Below, piece after piece: positions 39,064 through 48,703 of a DNA stretch of 64,000 nucleotides (position 1 is its first letter; each line of letters opens with the position of its first letter). Location: the IMG/VR virus record IMGVR_UViG_3300017991_000062, positions 1 to 64,000 of that record. One strand, given 5' to 3'. The translations under genes and the position numbers were made by a program. The DNA comes from a virus. A model generated the notes under the pieces. That model saw only the letters and a list, made by a program, of their open reading frames with translations, searched no databases and was not told the origin of the DNA.

Positions 39064-41475
39064 ATGGCGCAGCGGCGTTTCGGTCCAGTGCTCGGCCCCG
39101 GTACGGCAGTCGTGGAGAAGGAGGCCCAGAAGCAGATCGTGCCCGGCGCGCTCGGCATCACGGGCCACATCGGCATCTACGAGAAGGGGCCTGTGAGCGA
39201 GCTGGATGGCTGCCTCAAGCGGGGCGACTTCGTCAACAAGTTCGGCGGCCGGATCTCGCAGTCGCTCTGCCCCGACGCGGCCCAGGACTTCTTCAGCCTG
39301 GGCGACGGCGCGGGCGAGCTGTGGCCGGTGCGCGTCACGGACGGCGAGGAGGAGAACGCGCACGCGACCTTCTGGACGCGCCACGACGACAGCAACCCGG
39401 GCAGCGGCACCTTCTTCAACGGCGCGCTGCCCTCCCTCAAGGTCGAGGGCAAGAGCGCCGGGATGTGGGCCGGCGGTGCCTTCCACTACGAGCAGAGCGT
39501 GGCCGCGGCTGACGTGACCGCCACCACCATCGACCTCGGCCTGGGCGCCGGGGCGCTCGCCGTCGACATCATGCTCGGCGCCACCATCCACGTCGAGGAG
39601 CCCTACGGTGCCGGCCGAGCTGGTCCCTACAAGGTAACGGGCAACACCGATGCCGGCGTGGTGAGCGTCGAGGCTCACAACGACATGGCGACCGACTGGC
39701 CGGCCGACCCGAGCATCGTCATCATCGAGCGCCAGAACACCCACCCGGTCACCGACAACCCGCGGCACGTCAGCGTCGTGTTCGGCGACGGCGTGGAGAA
39801 CCCGCTCACCGAGTTCTCGATGACGGTGTACGTCGACGGTGTCGAGGTGCGCACCTACGAGAACCTCTCGATGGACCCGGCCTCGGGCCGCTACGTCGAG
39901 AACGTGGTCAACAACGACTCGGGGAACCACTGGGTCACGGTCACGAACCAGTGGACGGGCGGCGTCACCGCCCTCTCCCGCCCGACCAACGCCTGGCGCG
40001 GCGAGTCGGCGGCCCTCGTCGACCCGCTGGACAGCGACCCCGACCTCCTGACGGCCATCACCCAGGTCGTCGCCTATGGCGGCACGAACACGGGCGACGG
40101 CACGGCCACGGTGACGGCCTTCACGGACGACTACCTGGAGGACGAGATCCTCCTGACCTGCACCACCCTCGGCGGCGACGGTGTCGGTAAGTTCTCGGTG
40201 GCGTCCAACATCTACGGCACCAGCGCGGCCGACGTGCTCACCAGCGGCACGGCCTTCGCACTCGGTGACCGAGGCGTGACCGTGTTGGTCTCTGGCGGCG
40301 CGACCGATTGGGCCGTGGCCGACACCATCACCATCAAGGTCTACCGGCTCGCGAAGAACGACGCGCTGGTCGGTGGCTACCTGTGGCCCGACGTGGATGG
40401 CGCCCCGAACGACAGCTACCGCATCATCGAGAACAAGGGCAACACCATCCGCGTGAGCATCGGCTCCGACCTGACCAGCGTGGCCACCCCGGGCGACACC
40501 TTCAAGGTCGAGGCGCCGCAGCAACTCACCGAGGGGTGGGACGGCTTCGGTGGCCTCAAGACCAATCTGAACCCGTGGCTCGTCGCCCTCGATGTGGCGA
40601 GCTGCCCCTGGAACGGGCTGCGCGGCCAGGACAAGGGTCTCGTGAAGCTCGCCTCCCCGGGAATCGGGTGGTGGGGTGAGGAGTACACCCTGCTCTCCGA
40701 GCTGGTCGAGAAGGCCGGCCTGGAGTACGCCGAGAGCCGCGGCTACGAGTGGCGGGTCGAGGTGCCCCCGAGCACGGTGGACGAGATCAACGCGGACGCC
40801 TACGTGAACTCCACGGTCGGCAAGAACGACTTCGGCGTCACGAGCTTCCCGACCTACTGCTACGTCCTGGACCCCGACAGCACGGACGGCGCCCTCAAGC
40901 TGGTGTCGATGGTCGGCATGGCTCACGGCCGCGAGGCCGCGGTCGCCCGCGACTACAAGGGGTATCACAAGGCCGCGTCCGGTATCGAGGTCACGCTGCC
41001 CCGGGTGGTGAAGCTCGCGACGGACGGCCTGGTCATCAACCTGGAGTACACCAACCCGCGGGGTCTGAACGCGATCCTGAAGAAGGGCGGGAACTACGTG
41101 CTCTGGGGCGACCGCACCATCGCCCAGGACCCGGCCTGGAAGTGGAAGCACCAGCGCGAGCAGATGAGCCACTACGAGCTGTCCCTCATGGAGAGCTTCG
41201 ACTGGATCATCTGGGCGATCAACGACCAGTCGACCTGGCAGCTCGCGCTCACGGCGCTCTACTCCTTCTTCCTGCCGGAGTACCGCAAGGGCGCCCTCCA
41301 GGGCGACACCTTCGAGCAGGCCGCGGCCATCAAGGTCGACGGCGACATCAACGACGCGGCCGAGCGAGCGGCTGGCAACCTGAACGCCGAGACGACGCTC
41401 TGGCTGGCCGACACGGTCGAGCGCTTCGTCATCACGATGGGCAAGAAGGGCATCTTCGAGGAGGTCGTGGCCTAG
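39064..41475 (+). CDS. Contractile tail sheath protein
   Basis: An 803-residue protein, larger than most sheaths (about 350-660). Its N-terminus has VLGPGTAVVEKEAQKQIVPG, ALGITGHIGIYEKGP and NKFGGRISQSLCPDAAQDFF, a standard sheath start. The C-terminal part (QLALTALYSFFLPEYRKGAL; FVITMGKKGIFEEVV) carries the conserved core that interlocks neighbouring subunits. The middle about 200-560 is a beta-rich insertion likely exposed on the sheath surface. It establishes that the phage has a contractile tail. Confidence 0.88.
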   Translation: MAQRRFGPVLGPGTAVVEKEAQKQIVPGALGITGHIGIYEKGPVSELDGCLKRGDFVNKFGGRISQSLCPDAAQDFFSLGDGAGELWPVRVTDGEEENAHATFWTRHDDSNPGSGTFFNGALPSLKVEGKSAGMWAGGAFHYEQSVAAADVTATTIDLGLGAGALAVDIMLGATIHVEEPYGAGRAGPYKVTGNTDAGVVSVEAHNDMATDWPADPSIVIIERQNTHPVTDNPRHVSVVFGDGVENPLTEFSMTVYVDGVEVRTYENLSMDPASGRYVENVVNNDSGNHWVTVTNQWTGGVTALSRPTNAWRGESAALVDPLDSDPDLLTAITQVVAYGGTNTGDGTATVTAFTDDYLEDEILLTCTTLGGDGVGKFSVASNIYGTSAADVLTSGTAFALGDRGVTVLVSGGATDWAVADTITIKVYRLAKNDALVGGYLWPDVDGAPNDSYRIIENKGNTIRVSIGSDLTSVATPGDTFKVEAPQQLTEGWDGFGGLKTNLNPWLVALDVASCPWNGLRGQDKGLVKLASPGIGWWGEEYTLLSELVEKAGLEYAESRGYEWRVEVPPSTVDEINADAYVNSTVGKNDFGVTSFPTYCYVLDPDSTDGALKLVSMVGMAHGREAAVARDYKGYHKAASGIEVTLPRVVKLATDGLVINLEYTNPRGLNAILKKGGNYVLWGDRTIAQDPAWKWKHQREQMSHYELSLMESFDWIIWAINDQSTWQLALTALYSFFLPEYRKGALQGDTFEQAAAIKVDGDINDAAERAAGNLNAETTLWLADTVERFVITMGKKGIFEEVVA

Positions 41476-41536
41476 CGGCCCGGCAGCCTTTGGATTGACC
41501 AGCCCCGGGGTACGGGGCGCCGAGAGGAGGATCGAC

Positions 41537-41848
41537 ATGGCAAGCGGTGGCAGCAGGTGCAAGACGGGCATCGTGACCGGGACCGGCTCCGACATGAGCG
41601 TCGAGGGCGTGGGCTTCCGGCCGCGGCGTGTCCAGCTCATCAACATCGACGGCAACTCCCGCGCCGACTGGGGCGAGCAGATGCCGGACGACGCGATGGC
41701 GAAGATCGTGGACAGCGGCGCGGGCGCGACCGACCTGTCCTACGTCACCACGGACGGCGTGACGCCCTCGCACGACGGCTTCGACCTGGGCGCCGACACC
41801 GACCTGAACGTCAGCGGCGAGCAGGTCATGTGGACGTGCTGGGACTAG
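41537..41848 (+). CDS. Small tail-region protein
   Basis: A 103-residue protein after GAGAGGAGG. The sequence is beta-rich with VGFRPRRVQLINIDGNSRAD, then WGEQMPDDAMAKIVDSGAGA and ending VSGEQVMWTCWD. The INIDGN/DWGEQM arrangement is the sort found in small decorated phage tail or head proteins, but I cannot name it. Lying between sheath and tube genes, it may be a tail-associated decoration protein. Confidence 0.55.
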   Translation: MASGGSRCKTGIVTGTGSDMSVEGVGFRPRRVQLINIDGNSRADWGEQMPDDAMAKIVDSGAGATDLSYVTTDGVTPSHDGFDLGADTDLNVSGEQVMWTCWD

Positions 41849-41908
41849 GCTGACCCGGCTACCGTTCACCGGGGCGATGCGCTGACCTGAACGGAGGAGG
41901 AGGTCGCT

Positions 41909-42358
41909 ATGCTCGGCAAGGCGACGCTGGAGCCGGACCACAACCCGGTTTCCCGATTCGATCTGCTCGTGGTGGGCATTCCGGTCCCCATCCACTTCAT
42001 CACCCTCTCGGGCATCGAGGAGGAAGGTGAGGTGGTGGACCTGCCCGACAAGACCCGGGCGACGGGTGGCCGCACGAACGCGGTGGAGTTCACGGCCACG
42101 ATCCCGATGCACCACACCGCGGAGTACCTCGCCCTGGAGCAGTGGTTCGCCGCGGCCCACGACAAGGTGACGCCCGACTACAAGCGGGCGGCGACCCTGC
42201 TCGTGTGGAACCTCTCGCAGGGGCTCCCCCGGAGCTTCCTCCTGGAGGGCGTCTGGATCTCCCGGCGAGGGCTGCCCGACCTGGACGGCGGGAATGACGG
42301 CGAGATGGCCGTCATCGAGTACACCTTCCAGGCCGACAACGTCGCCATCGGGACCTAG
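41909..42358 (+). CDS. Tail tube protein
   Basis: A 149-residue protein after GGAGGAGG. Size, position directly after the sheath, and the beta-barrel pattern (GIPVPIHFITLSGIEEEGEV, TNAVEFTATIPMHHTAEYLA, ISRRGLPDLDGGN) fit contractile tail tube subunits (T4 gp19 family, about 140-170 residues). Such proteins form the rigid inner tube inside the sheath. Confidence 0.82.
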   Translation: MLGKATLEPDHNPVSRFDLLVVGIPVPIHFITLSGIEEEGEVVDLPDKTRATGGRTNAVEFTATIPMHHTAEYLALEQWFAAAHDKVTPDYKRAATLLVWNLSQGLPRSFLLEGVWISRRGLPDLDGGNDGEMAVIEYTFQADNVAIGT

Positions 42359-42445
42359 ACCGCTTCGAGCTGACGCGCGCCTGGCGCGTCGAACCCGGCA
42401 ACACGCCTCACAACCGCCCGGCGACGGGCCGACTTGGAGGAGCCA

Positions 42446-43303
42446 ATGACCGACCCCGCAGAGACCCAGGGCACCGAGACGGCAGCCGAGCCCACGGCTG
42501 CCGCTGTGCGTACCGCCACCCTCGCCGACCTGGGGTACAACCTGCCCCTCGGAATTCCGACTGGAGCTGTACTCGCCAAGGCATTCGCGTTCCGCCCCTA
42601 CACGATGGCACAGGACAAGGCCATCGCACGGGACTTTGAGGCGAACGCGGACTCGACCGAGGCGGCCAAGGTCACCTCGACCCTGAAGCACCTGCTCGTC
42701 ACCCTGGGCGACATGGACCTGTCGGAGGCCAAGCCCGAGGAGGTCGAGGCCCACGTCAAGGGCATGTTCTTCGGCGACGTGATGTTCGCCTACGTCATGG
42801 CTCGGGTAGCGAGCCTCGGGAAGGGGTTGTCCTTCCCGTACCGCTGCCCTTTCTGCGGCACCCCGTTCGTGTTCGAGGGAGACCTCACCACGATCCGGGT
42901 CAGGGCTTTCGACACCCCCGAAAGCCTGGAGCAGTTCGTCACGCTGCCTGTGCCGTGGAAGCTACGCGACAAGGCGGTCACCCGGCTGCTCCTGCGGCCG
43001 TCGCCCTGGGGCATGATCGAGGGGAAGATGCACACCCCGGTCCACTACCAGGCGGCCATCATGCAGGGCGCGATCCTGGGTGCGGACGACAAGGAAGATG
43101 GGCCGCTCGATGGCGAACGGCTGCGGCTGACCCCGTTCGAGGTGGACAGCATGCCGAAGCGCATCATCAACTTCCTCAACGACGAGGTGGCGCGCACGAA
43201 CGGCGGCCCAGAGCTGTCGGTGCGGACCACCTGCCCGTCGCCAGGCTGCAAGCGCGAGCTGGACCAGCCGCTCGACTGGAGCTACGAGTCTTTTTTCGGC
43301 TAG
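42446..43303 (+). CDS. Tail assembly chaperone, 0-frame (G-type)
   Basis: A 285-residue protein with GGAGG before the ATG (a non-coupled ATG 12 bases earlier is less likely). It has helical tail-chaperone character. Unusually it also has two Cys pairs, CPFCG (about 136-140) and CPSPGC (about 265-270), that could bind one zinc. A T4 gp26-type baseplate protein also has such cysteines, so that is an alternative. Position between tube and tape measure plus the T-TTT-TTC frameshift site at its end favour chaperone. The short form ends at TAG 43303. Confidence 0.75.
   Translation: MTDPAETQGTETAAEPTAAAVRTATLADLGYNLPLGIPTGAVLAKAFAFRPYTMAQDKAIARDFEANADSTEAAKVTSTLKHLLVTLGDMDLSEAKPEEVEAHVKGMFFGDVMFAYVMARVASLGKGLSFPYRCPFCGTPFVFEGDLTTIRVRAFDTPESLEQFVTLPVPWKLRDKAVTRLLLRPSPWGMIEGKMHTPVHYQAAIMQGAILGADDKEDGPLDGERLRLTPFEVDSMPKRIINFLNDEVARTNGGPELSVRTTCPSPGCKRELDQPLDWSYESFFG
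43291..43297 (+). promoter_or_regulatory. Programmed -1 frameshift slippery heptamer
   Basis: T-TTT-TTC at 43291-43297 in the exact X-XXY-YYZ phase relative to the 42446 frame (codons TTT 43292-43294 and TTC 43295-43297). Stop TAG follows one codon later. Slipping back one base continues into the 43303-43503 frame: ESFF then RLVRPGLGLSREE. GC-rich sequence with a possible CCGGG/CCCGG stem lies 15-40 bases downstream. Frameshifting at this place is the classical G/GT arrangement. Confidence 0.8.
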
Positions 43304-43503
43304 TGCGGCCGGGCCTGGGGCTGTCCCGGGAGGAGCTGGTGGAGCTGACCTACCAACTTGCACACCGGACCAAGGGCGGCATCCCGGCGCAATACATCGA
43401 CACGCTACCCGTCACCGAGGTAGGATTGTACGTGGACGCCTACCTCAAGCAACGCGACCGCGACGAGAAGGCGCTCGACAAGGCCAAGCGGGGGCAGAAG
43501 TAG
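43303..43503 (+). CDS. Tail assembly chaperone, -1 frame extension (T-type)
   Basis: This 66-residue open frame, if started at the GTG overlapping the upstream TAG, begins VRPGLGLSREELVELTYQLA. It lies in the -1 frame and would be joined to the upstream protein by slippage at 43291-43297, giving a product of about 350 residues. It is helical and highly charged (KQRDRDEKALDKAKRGQK). Independent expression from GTG is possible, but no strong site precedes it. It ends nine bases before the tape measure gene. Confidence 0.7.
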   Translation: MRPGLGLSREELVELTYQLAHRTKGGIPAQYIDTLPVTEVGLYVDAYLKQRDRDEKALDKAKRGQK

Positions 43504-43512
43504 GAGCCTAGC

Positions 43513-46134
43513 ATGCCGACGAAGATGGGGCTGTTCGCACGGCTCTCTTTCGACGGAGGCAAGGCCGTCACCGGCATGCGACAGGCCAGCGGAGCGTTCC
43601 GCGGCATGTCGCAGGCGGCTCGCGGTGCGCAACAGGCCGCGACCGGCGTGAAGCAGGTGATGGGCGGCATGACCATCGCTGCGACCGCGATGTCGGCCGG
43701 CGTGGGCGTCGCCCTGAAGAAGGCATCCAACTTCGAGTCCCAGATGGCCACGGTCAAGGGCCTGGTCACCCTCAACGCGAAGCTCCAGAAGCAAACCGCC
43801 GCGGAAGCTGCTCGCGACGTGGGCAAGCTCAACAACCTCGCGAAGAAGCTCGGCGCGAGCACCCGGTTCACCGCGACCCAGGCGGCCGAGGGAATCGAGG
43901 TGATGACCCGGGCCGGCTTCGCGGTGGATGACGTGGTGAGCGGCCTGCCCGGTGTGCTCCAAGCTGCGGCGGCCGAGAACATCGGCCTCGCCGACGCCAC
44001 GAACGTCGTCGCTGGTGTGCTGCGGCAGTTCAACCTCGATAGCTCGCAGGCGACCAAGGTCGCCGACATCCTCGCGGCGACCAGTGCTGCCACGAACACG
44101 AACATCCTGGAGCTAGGCGAGGCGTTCCGCTACGGCGGCCTCCAGGCGGCCACCCTTGGCATCAGCGCCCAGGACACCGCGGCGATGATGGGCCTGCTCG
44201 CCAACTCCACCCTCAAGGCCAGCGTGGGCGGCACCAGCCTCACAAACATGCTGGTGAAGCTGGCCAAGCCCACCTCCAAGGGCGCGAAGCTCATCAAGGA
44301 GTGGGGCGTCAGGCTGAAGGACGCCCGCACGAAGGAGCTTCGCCCGATGGGCGACATCGTCAAGGACCTGACCAAGGCCCTCGCCGGTCAGGATGACGTG
44401 CTCCAGCGCACGGCCGATCTCCAGGAGGTGTTCGGGCGCCGCGGTGCTCGGGCCGCCATCGCCCTCGTCGCTGCCCAGAAGAAGGTCGAGAAGCAGTTCG
44501 GCAAGTCGGCCACGGCCATCACCGACCTCTCCGAGCGCCTCAACCAGGACGGCGCCGCGGCCGACCTCGCGGAGGCCAAGCTCGACTCGCTGTCAGGCCA
44601 GATCACGATCCTCGGGTCGGCTCTGGAGGGCTTCGCTATCGAGGCGATGGAGCCGTTCATGCGCTCCATGACCGGCGGGGTCAAGGGCTTCTCGACCCAG
44701 GTGCAGGACGTGGCGACCGCGCTGCGGCTGCTGAACGCGGACACGACCAGGTCAACCGAGGAGTTCAAGGCCCAGTGGTCTACCGTGCCCGAGAGCGCCC
44801 GAGAGTTCGCCGAGGGCGTGATGGAGGGCATCGCCGGGGTGAAGGAGGGCTTCCAGTCGTTGAAGCAGACCTTCAGCGGCGTGATGAGCTTCTTTGGCAT
44901 GGGCGGCAGCCCCAGGGAGACGGCGAAGCTGATGACCCAGGTGGTCGGGCTCGCCCCGGCGATTCTGGGCCTGGCGGCGGCGCTGAAGGTGCTGTCGATG
45001 GGCTTCGGCATGGCGGCCGGCGGCGCGAAGATCCTCGCTGGCTCGTCCAAGATGCTGCTCGGTGCTGGCCGAGCCGGCGTGGGGGCTGGCAAGGGCGTCT
45101 TCGGCGCTCTGGCCCGCTTTGGCGCGGGGCGTATCCCGGGCGGCAAGGCGGCGGCTGCGGCGGCTGGTGTCGGGCTGTCGGCCGCGGCCCAGGGGCAGCC
45201 GGTCTACGTCACCAACTTCCACGAACTTGCGATGATGGGCGGCGTGGGCGGTGCGGCCGGAAAGCTCGGCAAGGGCGCGGCGGCTGCGGCAGGCGGCAAG
45301 GCTGCCGGCGGGTGGGCGTTCACCGGGGCTCGCGGCCTCGGCCGGTTCCTGCTCGGGGGTGCCGGGGCCACGGCCGGCGCGGCAGCCCTGGGGATCTTCG
45401 GGTCCATCTTCGAGGTGCTGCGCGCGAGTGCCGAGTCGATCAACCTCATCGGCGACTACGAGAAGCTCGCCCGATACAACCCGCTCCGGGAAATGGCCGA
45501 GAAGGAGAAGAGGCAGGCCGAGGCCCGCAAGAAGTCCGAGCAGGTGAAGCGCACCATCGAGGCACGGACCAAGCGCGCGGAGTTCGGCGGCGAGATGGAC
45601 TTCGGGACGCTGGCCACGGCGCGGCAACTCGGCGGCCGGTTCCTGGAGAAGGCCAGGGCCGGGCTCATGGCCCAGGCGGAAACCCTCGCAGCCGAGGGTG
45701 AGACGAGCAAGGTGACGCGCATCCTGCGCGAGCTTGGCACCTCGTTCCGCCTGGACGAGTCGGGTGACCTGCCGAAGCTGGCGATGGCCGAGCAGGAGCG
45801 CAAGCGGCTCGCGAAGCTGCGGCGGATGAAGTCGTTCACCCCGGAGCAGCGTGGTGAACTGGCACGGCTGGCCGGGCTGGAGAAGCAGCTCGCAGACCTC
45901 ACCCGGCTGCTCGGCGTCACCCTCGCGGGCCGGCAGGCCGGCGCTGATGTCCCGACCAGGGCCGAACTCGACATCCGGCTGGAGGTCGAGGGCCAGCAAC
46001 TCGCCCGCGCCATGAAGGTCGCCGAGATGAACTGGCTCAAGGGCACGGGCGAGACGCCCGACCCCGAGGTGCAGCGGACGATGGAATACACCGGATTCGC
46101 ACCACCCCCCTCCGCGACGGGCGAGACGAGGTAG
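43513..46134 (+). CDS. Tail tape-measure protein
   Basis: An 873-residue protein after AGTAGGAGCCTAGC. It has an N-terminal TP901-type core: FESQMATVKGLVTLNAKLQK, TRFTATQAAEGIEVMTRAGF, TNTNILELGEAFRYGGLQAA, then SVGGTSLTNMLVKLAK. Several hydrophobic Gly/Ala-rich stretches (about 480-640) are likely membrane-inserting. The helical C-terminus has coiled-coil features. It sets tail length; at 873 residues, using about 1.5 angstrom per residue, one expects a tail of roughly 130 nm. Confidence 0.92.
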   Translation: MPTKMGLFARLSFDGGKAVTGMRQASGAFRGMSQAARGAQQAATGVKQVMGGMTIAATAMSAGVGVALKKASNFESQMATVKGLVTLNAKLQKQTAAEAARDVGKLNNLAKKLGASTRFTATQAAEGIEVMTRAGFAVDDVVSGLPGVLQAAAAENIGLADATNVVAGVLRQFNLDSSQATKVADILAATSAATNTNILELGEAFRYGGLQAATLGISAQDTAAMMGLLANSTLKASVGGTSLTNMLVKLAKPTSKGAKLIKEWGVRLKDARTKELRPMGDIVKDLTKALAGQDDVLQRTADLQEVFGRRGARAAIALVAAQKKVEKQFGKSATAITDLSERLNQDGAAADLAEAKLDSLSGQITILGSALEGFAIEAMEPFMRSMTGGVKGFSTQVQDVATALRLLNADTTRSTEEFKAQWSTVPESAREFAEGVMEGIAGVKEGFQSLKQTFSGVMSFFGMGGSPRETAKLMTQVVGLAPAILGLAAALKVLSMGFGMAAGGAKILAGSSKMLLGAGRAGVGAGKGVFGALARFGAGRIPGGKAAAAAAGVGLSAAAQGQPVYVTNFHELAMMGGVGGAAGKLGKGAAAAAGGKAAGGWAFTGARGLGRFLLGGAGATAGAAALGIFGSIFEVLRASAESINLIGDYEKLARYNPLREMAEKEKRQAEARKKSEQVKRTIEARTKRAEFGGEMDFGTLATARQLGGRFLEKARAGLMAQAETLAAEGETSKVTRILRELGTSFRLDESGDLPKLAMAEQERKRLAKLRRMKSFTPEQRGELARLAGLEKQLADLTRLLGVTLAGRQAGADVPTRAELDIRLEVEGQQLARAMKVAEMNWLKGTGETPDPEVQRTMEYTGFAPPPSATGETR

Positions 46135-46137
46135 AGT

Positions 46138-46974
46138 ATGGGTCACGGATACGCATTCAAGCCCCTCCCGTGGCGCCTGTGGAATACGGAGACCTGGGAG
46201 GTCATCGAGTCGGGCTACAACGTCGACGGCGACATCGTGGAGTCATTCGGCGGCAACTGGGTCACGGTTGCGGCGCCTGGCATGGCCGACCCGATTCAGC
46301 AGTGGAGCAGCGGCCGGCAGAAGACGGTCAGCCTGGACCTGTTCTTCTTCGCCGAGCACTTCTACGACGAGATTGTCAGCAAGGTAAACCAGATCAAGCG
46401 GTGGGCCGAGATCGACTCCAAGCTGTCGCCGGCCCGCGTGCCCCGGCTCCTGTTCGACTACGGCGAGGCGTTCCAGATCCCGTGCAAGCTGGACGCGGTG
46501 GGCGCGCTCCGGTGGCAGGGCCGGCTCCGCGACGACGGAACCCCGCGAGTCGCCCGGGTGAGCCTGGTGCTGCGACGGTGGGTCGACTCCATCCAGTACG
46601 TGCCCACCGACCCCTCGGCTCGGCCGTCCACCACGGTCTACCACACCGTCAAGGAGGGGCAGACCTTCGAGCACGTCGCGGCGCGCCGCTACGGCCCAGA
46701 GAACGCGATCCTGGGCGTGCTCCTGCGGCAGGACAACCCCGACATGATTCCGCTGCTCGAAGGGCAGACAGTAGAGGTGCCTGACCTCGACAAGATGACC
46801 GACCGCACCATCGAGGGCACCTTCCCGCTCTTCTCTGGGACCGACTCGGCCGAGACGGCGCTGGAGGACCACTGGGATCTCCGCAGTGACGCGACCGAGG
46901 CGCCAGGCTCGGGCGACTTCCCGGCCGATGCTGGTCAGGCCGAGCTGTCGGTCGTGTTCAGCGTGGGGGCGTAA
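46138..46974 (+). CDS. Baseplate / tail protein with LysM domain
   Basis: A 278-residue protein starting three bases after the tape measure. The N-terminal part (about 1-150) is beta-rich (SLDLFFFAEHFYDEIVSKVN). Residues about 160-215 are a LysM-like unit: TVYHTVKEGQTFEHVAARRY and DMIPLLEGQTVEVPD. This is the layout of XkdP/T4 gp53-type baseplate proteins, which join tube and hub or bind wall peptidoglycan. The C-terminal about 60 residues are acidic and unassigned. Confidence 0.78.
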   Translation: MGHGYAFKPLPWRLWNTETWEVIESGYNVDGDIVESFGGNWVTVAAPGMADPIQQWSSGRQKTVSLDLFFFAEHFYDEIVSKVNQIKRWAEIDSKLSPARVPRLLFDYGEAFQIPCKLDAVGALRWQGRLRDDGTPRVARVSLVLRRWVDSIQYVPTDPSARPSTTVYHTVKEGQTFEHVAARRYGPENAILGVLLRQDNPDMIPLLEGQTVEVPDLDKMTDRTIEGTFPLFSGTDSAETALEDHWDLRSDATEAPGSGDFPADAGQAELSVVFSVGA

Positions 46975-46976
46975 CG

Positions 46977-47459
46977 ATGGCTGACTTCGCGACAGTCCTG
47001 TTCGAGCGGCTCGACGGTAGCACCTGGGTCCGCACCGGGCTCGAAGACCTGGGCACGCTGCTCGCCGGCACCCCGGGCTCCACCATCGACCTCCGGGTGC
47101 GTAACGTCGGGGTCGACCGGACAGGTGTGCTGCTCTACACCGGCAGCGAGAGCACGACCCTCGGCACAGCCGATCTTGTGGAGCTTGCCGCCTGGGGCGA
47201 TGCCGGCTACGGCTTGCAGGTGCAGCAGAAGAACGGCCCGCTCCCGGCCGACTGGGGCTCCTGGACCAGCTTCACCAGCACCGTCACGACCATGACCCTG
47301 TCGCGCTACGGGGTGGACCCGAACCAGACGACGGACGGTGACTTGCCGAAGTCGCTGGCCTGCCAGTTCCGCATCCGGCTCTACGTCCCGCCCGGCGAGG
47401 AGGGGCGCAGCCGCAAGTTCAAGCCTCGCCTGGGCGTGCGCTACGCCTCGGCGGCGTGA
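46977..47459 (+). CDS. Beta-rich tail/baseplate protein
   Basis: A 160-residue beta protein (FATVLFERLDGSTWVRTGLE; SLACQFRIRLYVPPGEEGRS). No motif is recognised. It is in the baseplate cluster between the LysM protein and the hub. It may be a small tail-associated structural protein; sequence and composition fit a beta-sandwich. Confidence 0.5.
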   Translation: MADFATVLFERLDGSTWVRTGLEDLGTLLAGTPGSTIDLRVRNVGVDRTGVLLYTGSESTTLGTADLVELAAWGDAGYGLQVQQKNGPLPADWGSWTSFTSTVTTMTLSRYGVDPNQTTDGDLPKSLACQFRIRLYVPPGEEGRSRKFKPRLGVRYASAA

Positions 47460-47467
47460 GGTGAGGC

Positions 47468-48700
47468 GTGCCTGACTACTGGGACGTCCAGGGTGTGCCG
47501 ACCTTCGCACTGAAGGTGAACGGCACCCGCGTCGAGTCGGACTACGCTCGCCTCATCGAGCAGGTGACGTATCGCAGCTCTCACGACACCGCGGACAGCA
47601 TCGGGCTCACGATCAAGGACCCGACCCTGCGCCTGGTAGACGCGAAGGTGTTCGCCGAGGGCAACATCCTCGACCTCTGGATGGGCTACGGTCACCAGAA
47701 CTTCTACATGGGGCGCGGTATCATCTGGGAGCCTCCGCAGGGGGCGGCGCCCGAGGGTGGCGATGCCACGATTCGGATCACGGCGCACAGCGCGGCCCGG
47801 TGGATGATGGAGCAGGGCCAGAAGAAGGGCGGCCGGCGCTTCGGCGGCTACCGGGACCGGCGCCACGACAAGGAGATCGTGGAGGCCCTCGCGTGGGACT
47901 ACGGCTTCAAAGCCCAGGCCGCGGCCACCGAGCAGAAGCGCAAGGCGTTCAAGGCCAAGGGGAAGAGCGACTGGGAGTTCGTGCGGCGCATGGCCTTCCT
48001 CGACGGCTTCCGGGTGTGGGTCGAGTGGATTCCCGAGGGATGGATCGTCAACAACACCGAGGTCAGCTCGGGCCAGTGGAATCTCTGCTTTCTGCCGCCA
48101 GGCCAGCAACCGAAGCGACCGCGGTTCATGCGGCCGAAGGAGTACGAGTTCGTCTGGGGTCCGAACATCTCGCAGCGCGACAACCGGCTGCTCGACTATT
48201 CCTGGAGCTTCGCAGCCGGTGCAGGTGCGAGCGAGGTGGAGGTGCTGCGCTTCGACCGTAGGACCTACAATTACGCGAAGTACATCGCGCAGCTCAACGA
48301 GACTGGCAAGCCGACCACGTTCCACGGGCCGGATGCGACCGTGCTCGACACCGAGAAGATCACAACCGGCTCGCGCGTGCTGTTCACCACCTTTGGCCGG
48401 CAGGTGCACGTCATCCGCGACAAGCCATTCCAGAACGAGAAGGAAGCGCTGGAGTTTGCGAAATCCTACCTGGCTCGCATCGCGACCAGCTTCATCCATC
48501 TCCAGGGCCGAGCCCCTGGCCTGCCCGACGTGAGGAAGTACACGCACCACACCTTCCGCGGCTTGCCGAATCGAATCGCTGGCCAGTACGAATTCATGGA
48601 TGTCGAGCACACCATGAGCAGGACCGGCGGCTACACCATGCGCTTCTCTGGGCGGCGCGCCCCGGAGGACACCCTCGGCATGAGCGCGTTCAGGGTGTGA
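47468..48700 (+). CDS. Baseplate hub protein (gpD / gp27-like)
   Basis: A 410-residue protein starting at GTG after GAGGTGAGGC. The N-terminal VPTFALKVNGTRVESDYARL, followed by a barrel-type DSIGLTIKDPTLRLVDAKVF, is the signature start of tail hub proteins of gpD/T4 gp27 type. DWEFVRRMAFLDGFRVWVEW (about 160-179) matches the conserved central WEFLRRLA-type motif. It forms the trimeric hub connecting tube and spike. The last about 100 residues include YEFMDVEHTMSRTGGYTMRF as expected. Confidence 0.85.
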   Translation: MPDYWDVQGVPTFALKVNGTRVESDYARLIEQVTYRSSHDTADSIGLTIKDPTLRLVDAKVFAEGNILDLWMGYGHQNFYMGRGIIWEPPQGAAPEGGDATIRITAHSAARWMMEQGQKKGGRRFGGYRDRRHDKEIVEALAWDYGFKAQAAATEQKRKAFKAKGKSDWEFVRRMAFLDGFRVWVEWIPEGWIVNNTEVSSGQWNLCFLPPGQQPKRPRFMRPKEYEFVWGPNISQRDNRLLDYSWSFAAGAGASEVEVLRFDRRTYNYAKYIAQLNETGKPTTFHGPDATVLDTEKITTGSRVLFTTFGRQVHVIRDKPFQNEKEALEFAKSYLARIATSFIHLQGRAPGLPDVRKYTHHTFRGLPNRIAGQYEFMDVEHTMSRTGGYTMRFSGRRAPEDTLGMSAFRV

Positions 48701-48703
48701 TTG

